NCBI GenBank assembly: GCA_028866785.1
Contig: JAGWHN010000012.1
Location: forward strand, 1-30,439
Reading direction: 5' to 3'
Length of the DNA stretch: 30,439 bases
Source of the DNA: Microcaldota archaeon
Lineage (GTDB): Archaea; Micrarchaeota; Micrarchaeia; Micrarchaeales; CABMGC01
The notes beneath the pieces are model-generated. The model saw nothing but the letters and a program-made list of their open reading frames with translations. It did no database searches and was not told the origin of the DNA. Position numbers and translations under genes: made by a program. Of the stretch, positions 30,120-30,439 are shown one piece after another (position 1 is the first letter of the stretch; each line of letters starts with the position of its first letter).

Positions 30120-30439
30120 ATGAACATGGAAGGAAGAGACAGATTTGAAAGAAGGCCAATGGGTGGCGACAGAAACGGAGGAGACAGGAGAGGAGGCGGA
30201 ATGGGAATAAAACCAAACTACTTCCTGCCAAAGCCTGTGAAGGTCGGTGACGTAGTCGATGTAACAATCGAGGCAGTTGCGTCCAAGGGCGACGGCATCG
30301 CAAAGAAGGACGGTTTCGTTATCTTTGTAGCTGGCGCAAAGCAGGGTGAAACAGTGTCTGTGAAGATAACTGACGTGAAGGCAAGATTCGCAATTGGCGA
30401 AATGGCCGGAGCGGCATCCGCTGCGCCTTCAGCACCATC
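30120..30439 (+). CDS. TRAM-domain RNA-binding protein (3' end cut by the window)
   Basis: The visible ~106 residues begin with an Arg/Gly-rich tail (about 1-35, RGG-like with repeated GGDRNGG and RRGGG). A TRAM domain follows: VKVGDVVDVTIEAVASKGDGIAKKDGFVIFV, then GAKQGETVSVKITDVKARFAIGE, at about 42-95. TRAM proteins are small beta-barrel RNA-binding proteins common in archaea, proposed to act as RNA chaperones or in translation. After the domain begins an Ala/Ser/Pro-rich segment that runs off the edge, unlike the minimal ~70-residue archaeal TRAM proteins, so the full protein has an RGG-type head and a low-complexity tail. A purine-rich agagaaaag precedes the ATG. Confidence 0.9.
   Translation, partial: MNMEGRDRFERRPMGGDRNGGDRRGGGMGIKPNYFLPKPVKVGDVVDVTIEAVASKGDGIAKKDGFVIFVAGAKQGETVSVKITDVKARFAIGEMAGAASAAPSAP

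Overview
The window looks like part of an archaeal chromosome. The evidence is a tRNA-Ser gene interrupted by a bulge-helix-bulge intron after position 37, an archaeal-type alanyl-tRNA synthetase, FEN1, MBF1, a CDP-archaeol synthase, an AbrB-PhoU regulator, and TATA-like boxes about 25 nt upstream of several start codons, many of which look leaderless. Short intergenic gaps and many unrecognised small proteins would fit a reduced DPANN-type archaeon such as Micrarchaeota, but that placement is an inference and no marker here proves it.

Layout, left to right. Positions 1-2140 hold a 3'-truncated aroD (minus strand), the intron-containing tRNA-Ser(UGA) and an HD-domain hydrolase. Positions 2141-7431 hold a small anchored extracytoplasmic protein, a CPA-type cation/proton antiporter, an unrecognised 372-residue protein, a two-domain ThyX-like protein and a small PH-like protein. 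Positions 7516-10962 hold the AbrB-PhoU regulator, serine hydroxymethyltransferase, thymidylate kinase, a MazG-type pyrophosphohydrolase and a 48-residue zinc-finger-like protein. Together with the ThyX-like gene this is a dTMP/one-carbon neighbourhood. Positions 11019-12539 are a LemA-HtpX membrane quality-control pair.

The centrepiece is a five-gene operon at 12694-19886, homologous to the Hyf/Hyc (group 4) hydrogenases and complex I: hyfB, a hyfC-hyfE fusion, hyfF, a hyfG-like large subunit and a hyfI-like small subunit. The membrane subunits keep the charged residues expected of proton pathways. The large subunit has lost all four Ni-Fe cysteines, the small subunit has lost all four cysteines of its [4Fe-4S] cluster, and no ferredoxin-type subunit is present. 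It therefore looks like a complex I-shaped, proton-translocating assembly with a metal-free soluble arm. A beta-carbonic-anhydrase-like gene with intact zinc-site motifs lies tail to tail with it, 23 nt away. That recalls bicarbonate/CO2 uptake systems that pair NuoL-like subunits with carbonic-anhydrase-like proteins (DabA/DabB, NDH-1MS/Cup), though any functional link here is only a hypothesis.

The remainder, 20920-30439, is mainly housekeeping: a transglutaminase-like protein without catalytic residues, a 39-residue lysine/arginine-rich protein, an MBF1-FEN1-Hsp20 operon (minus), a site-2 protease, an EXO5-like nuclease-alaS-carS operon (minus), a HAD phosphatase and a 3'-truncated TRAM-domain protein. 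I saw no insertion sequences, CRISPR arrays or rRNA genes. Every gap between genes is under about 160 nt.
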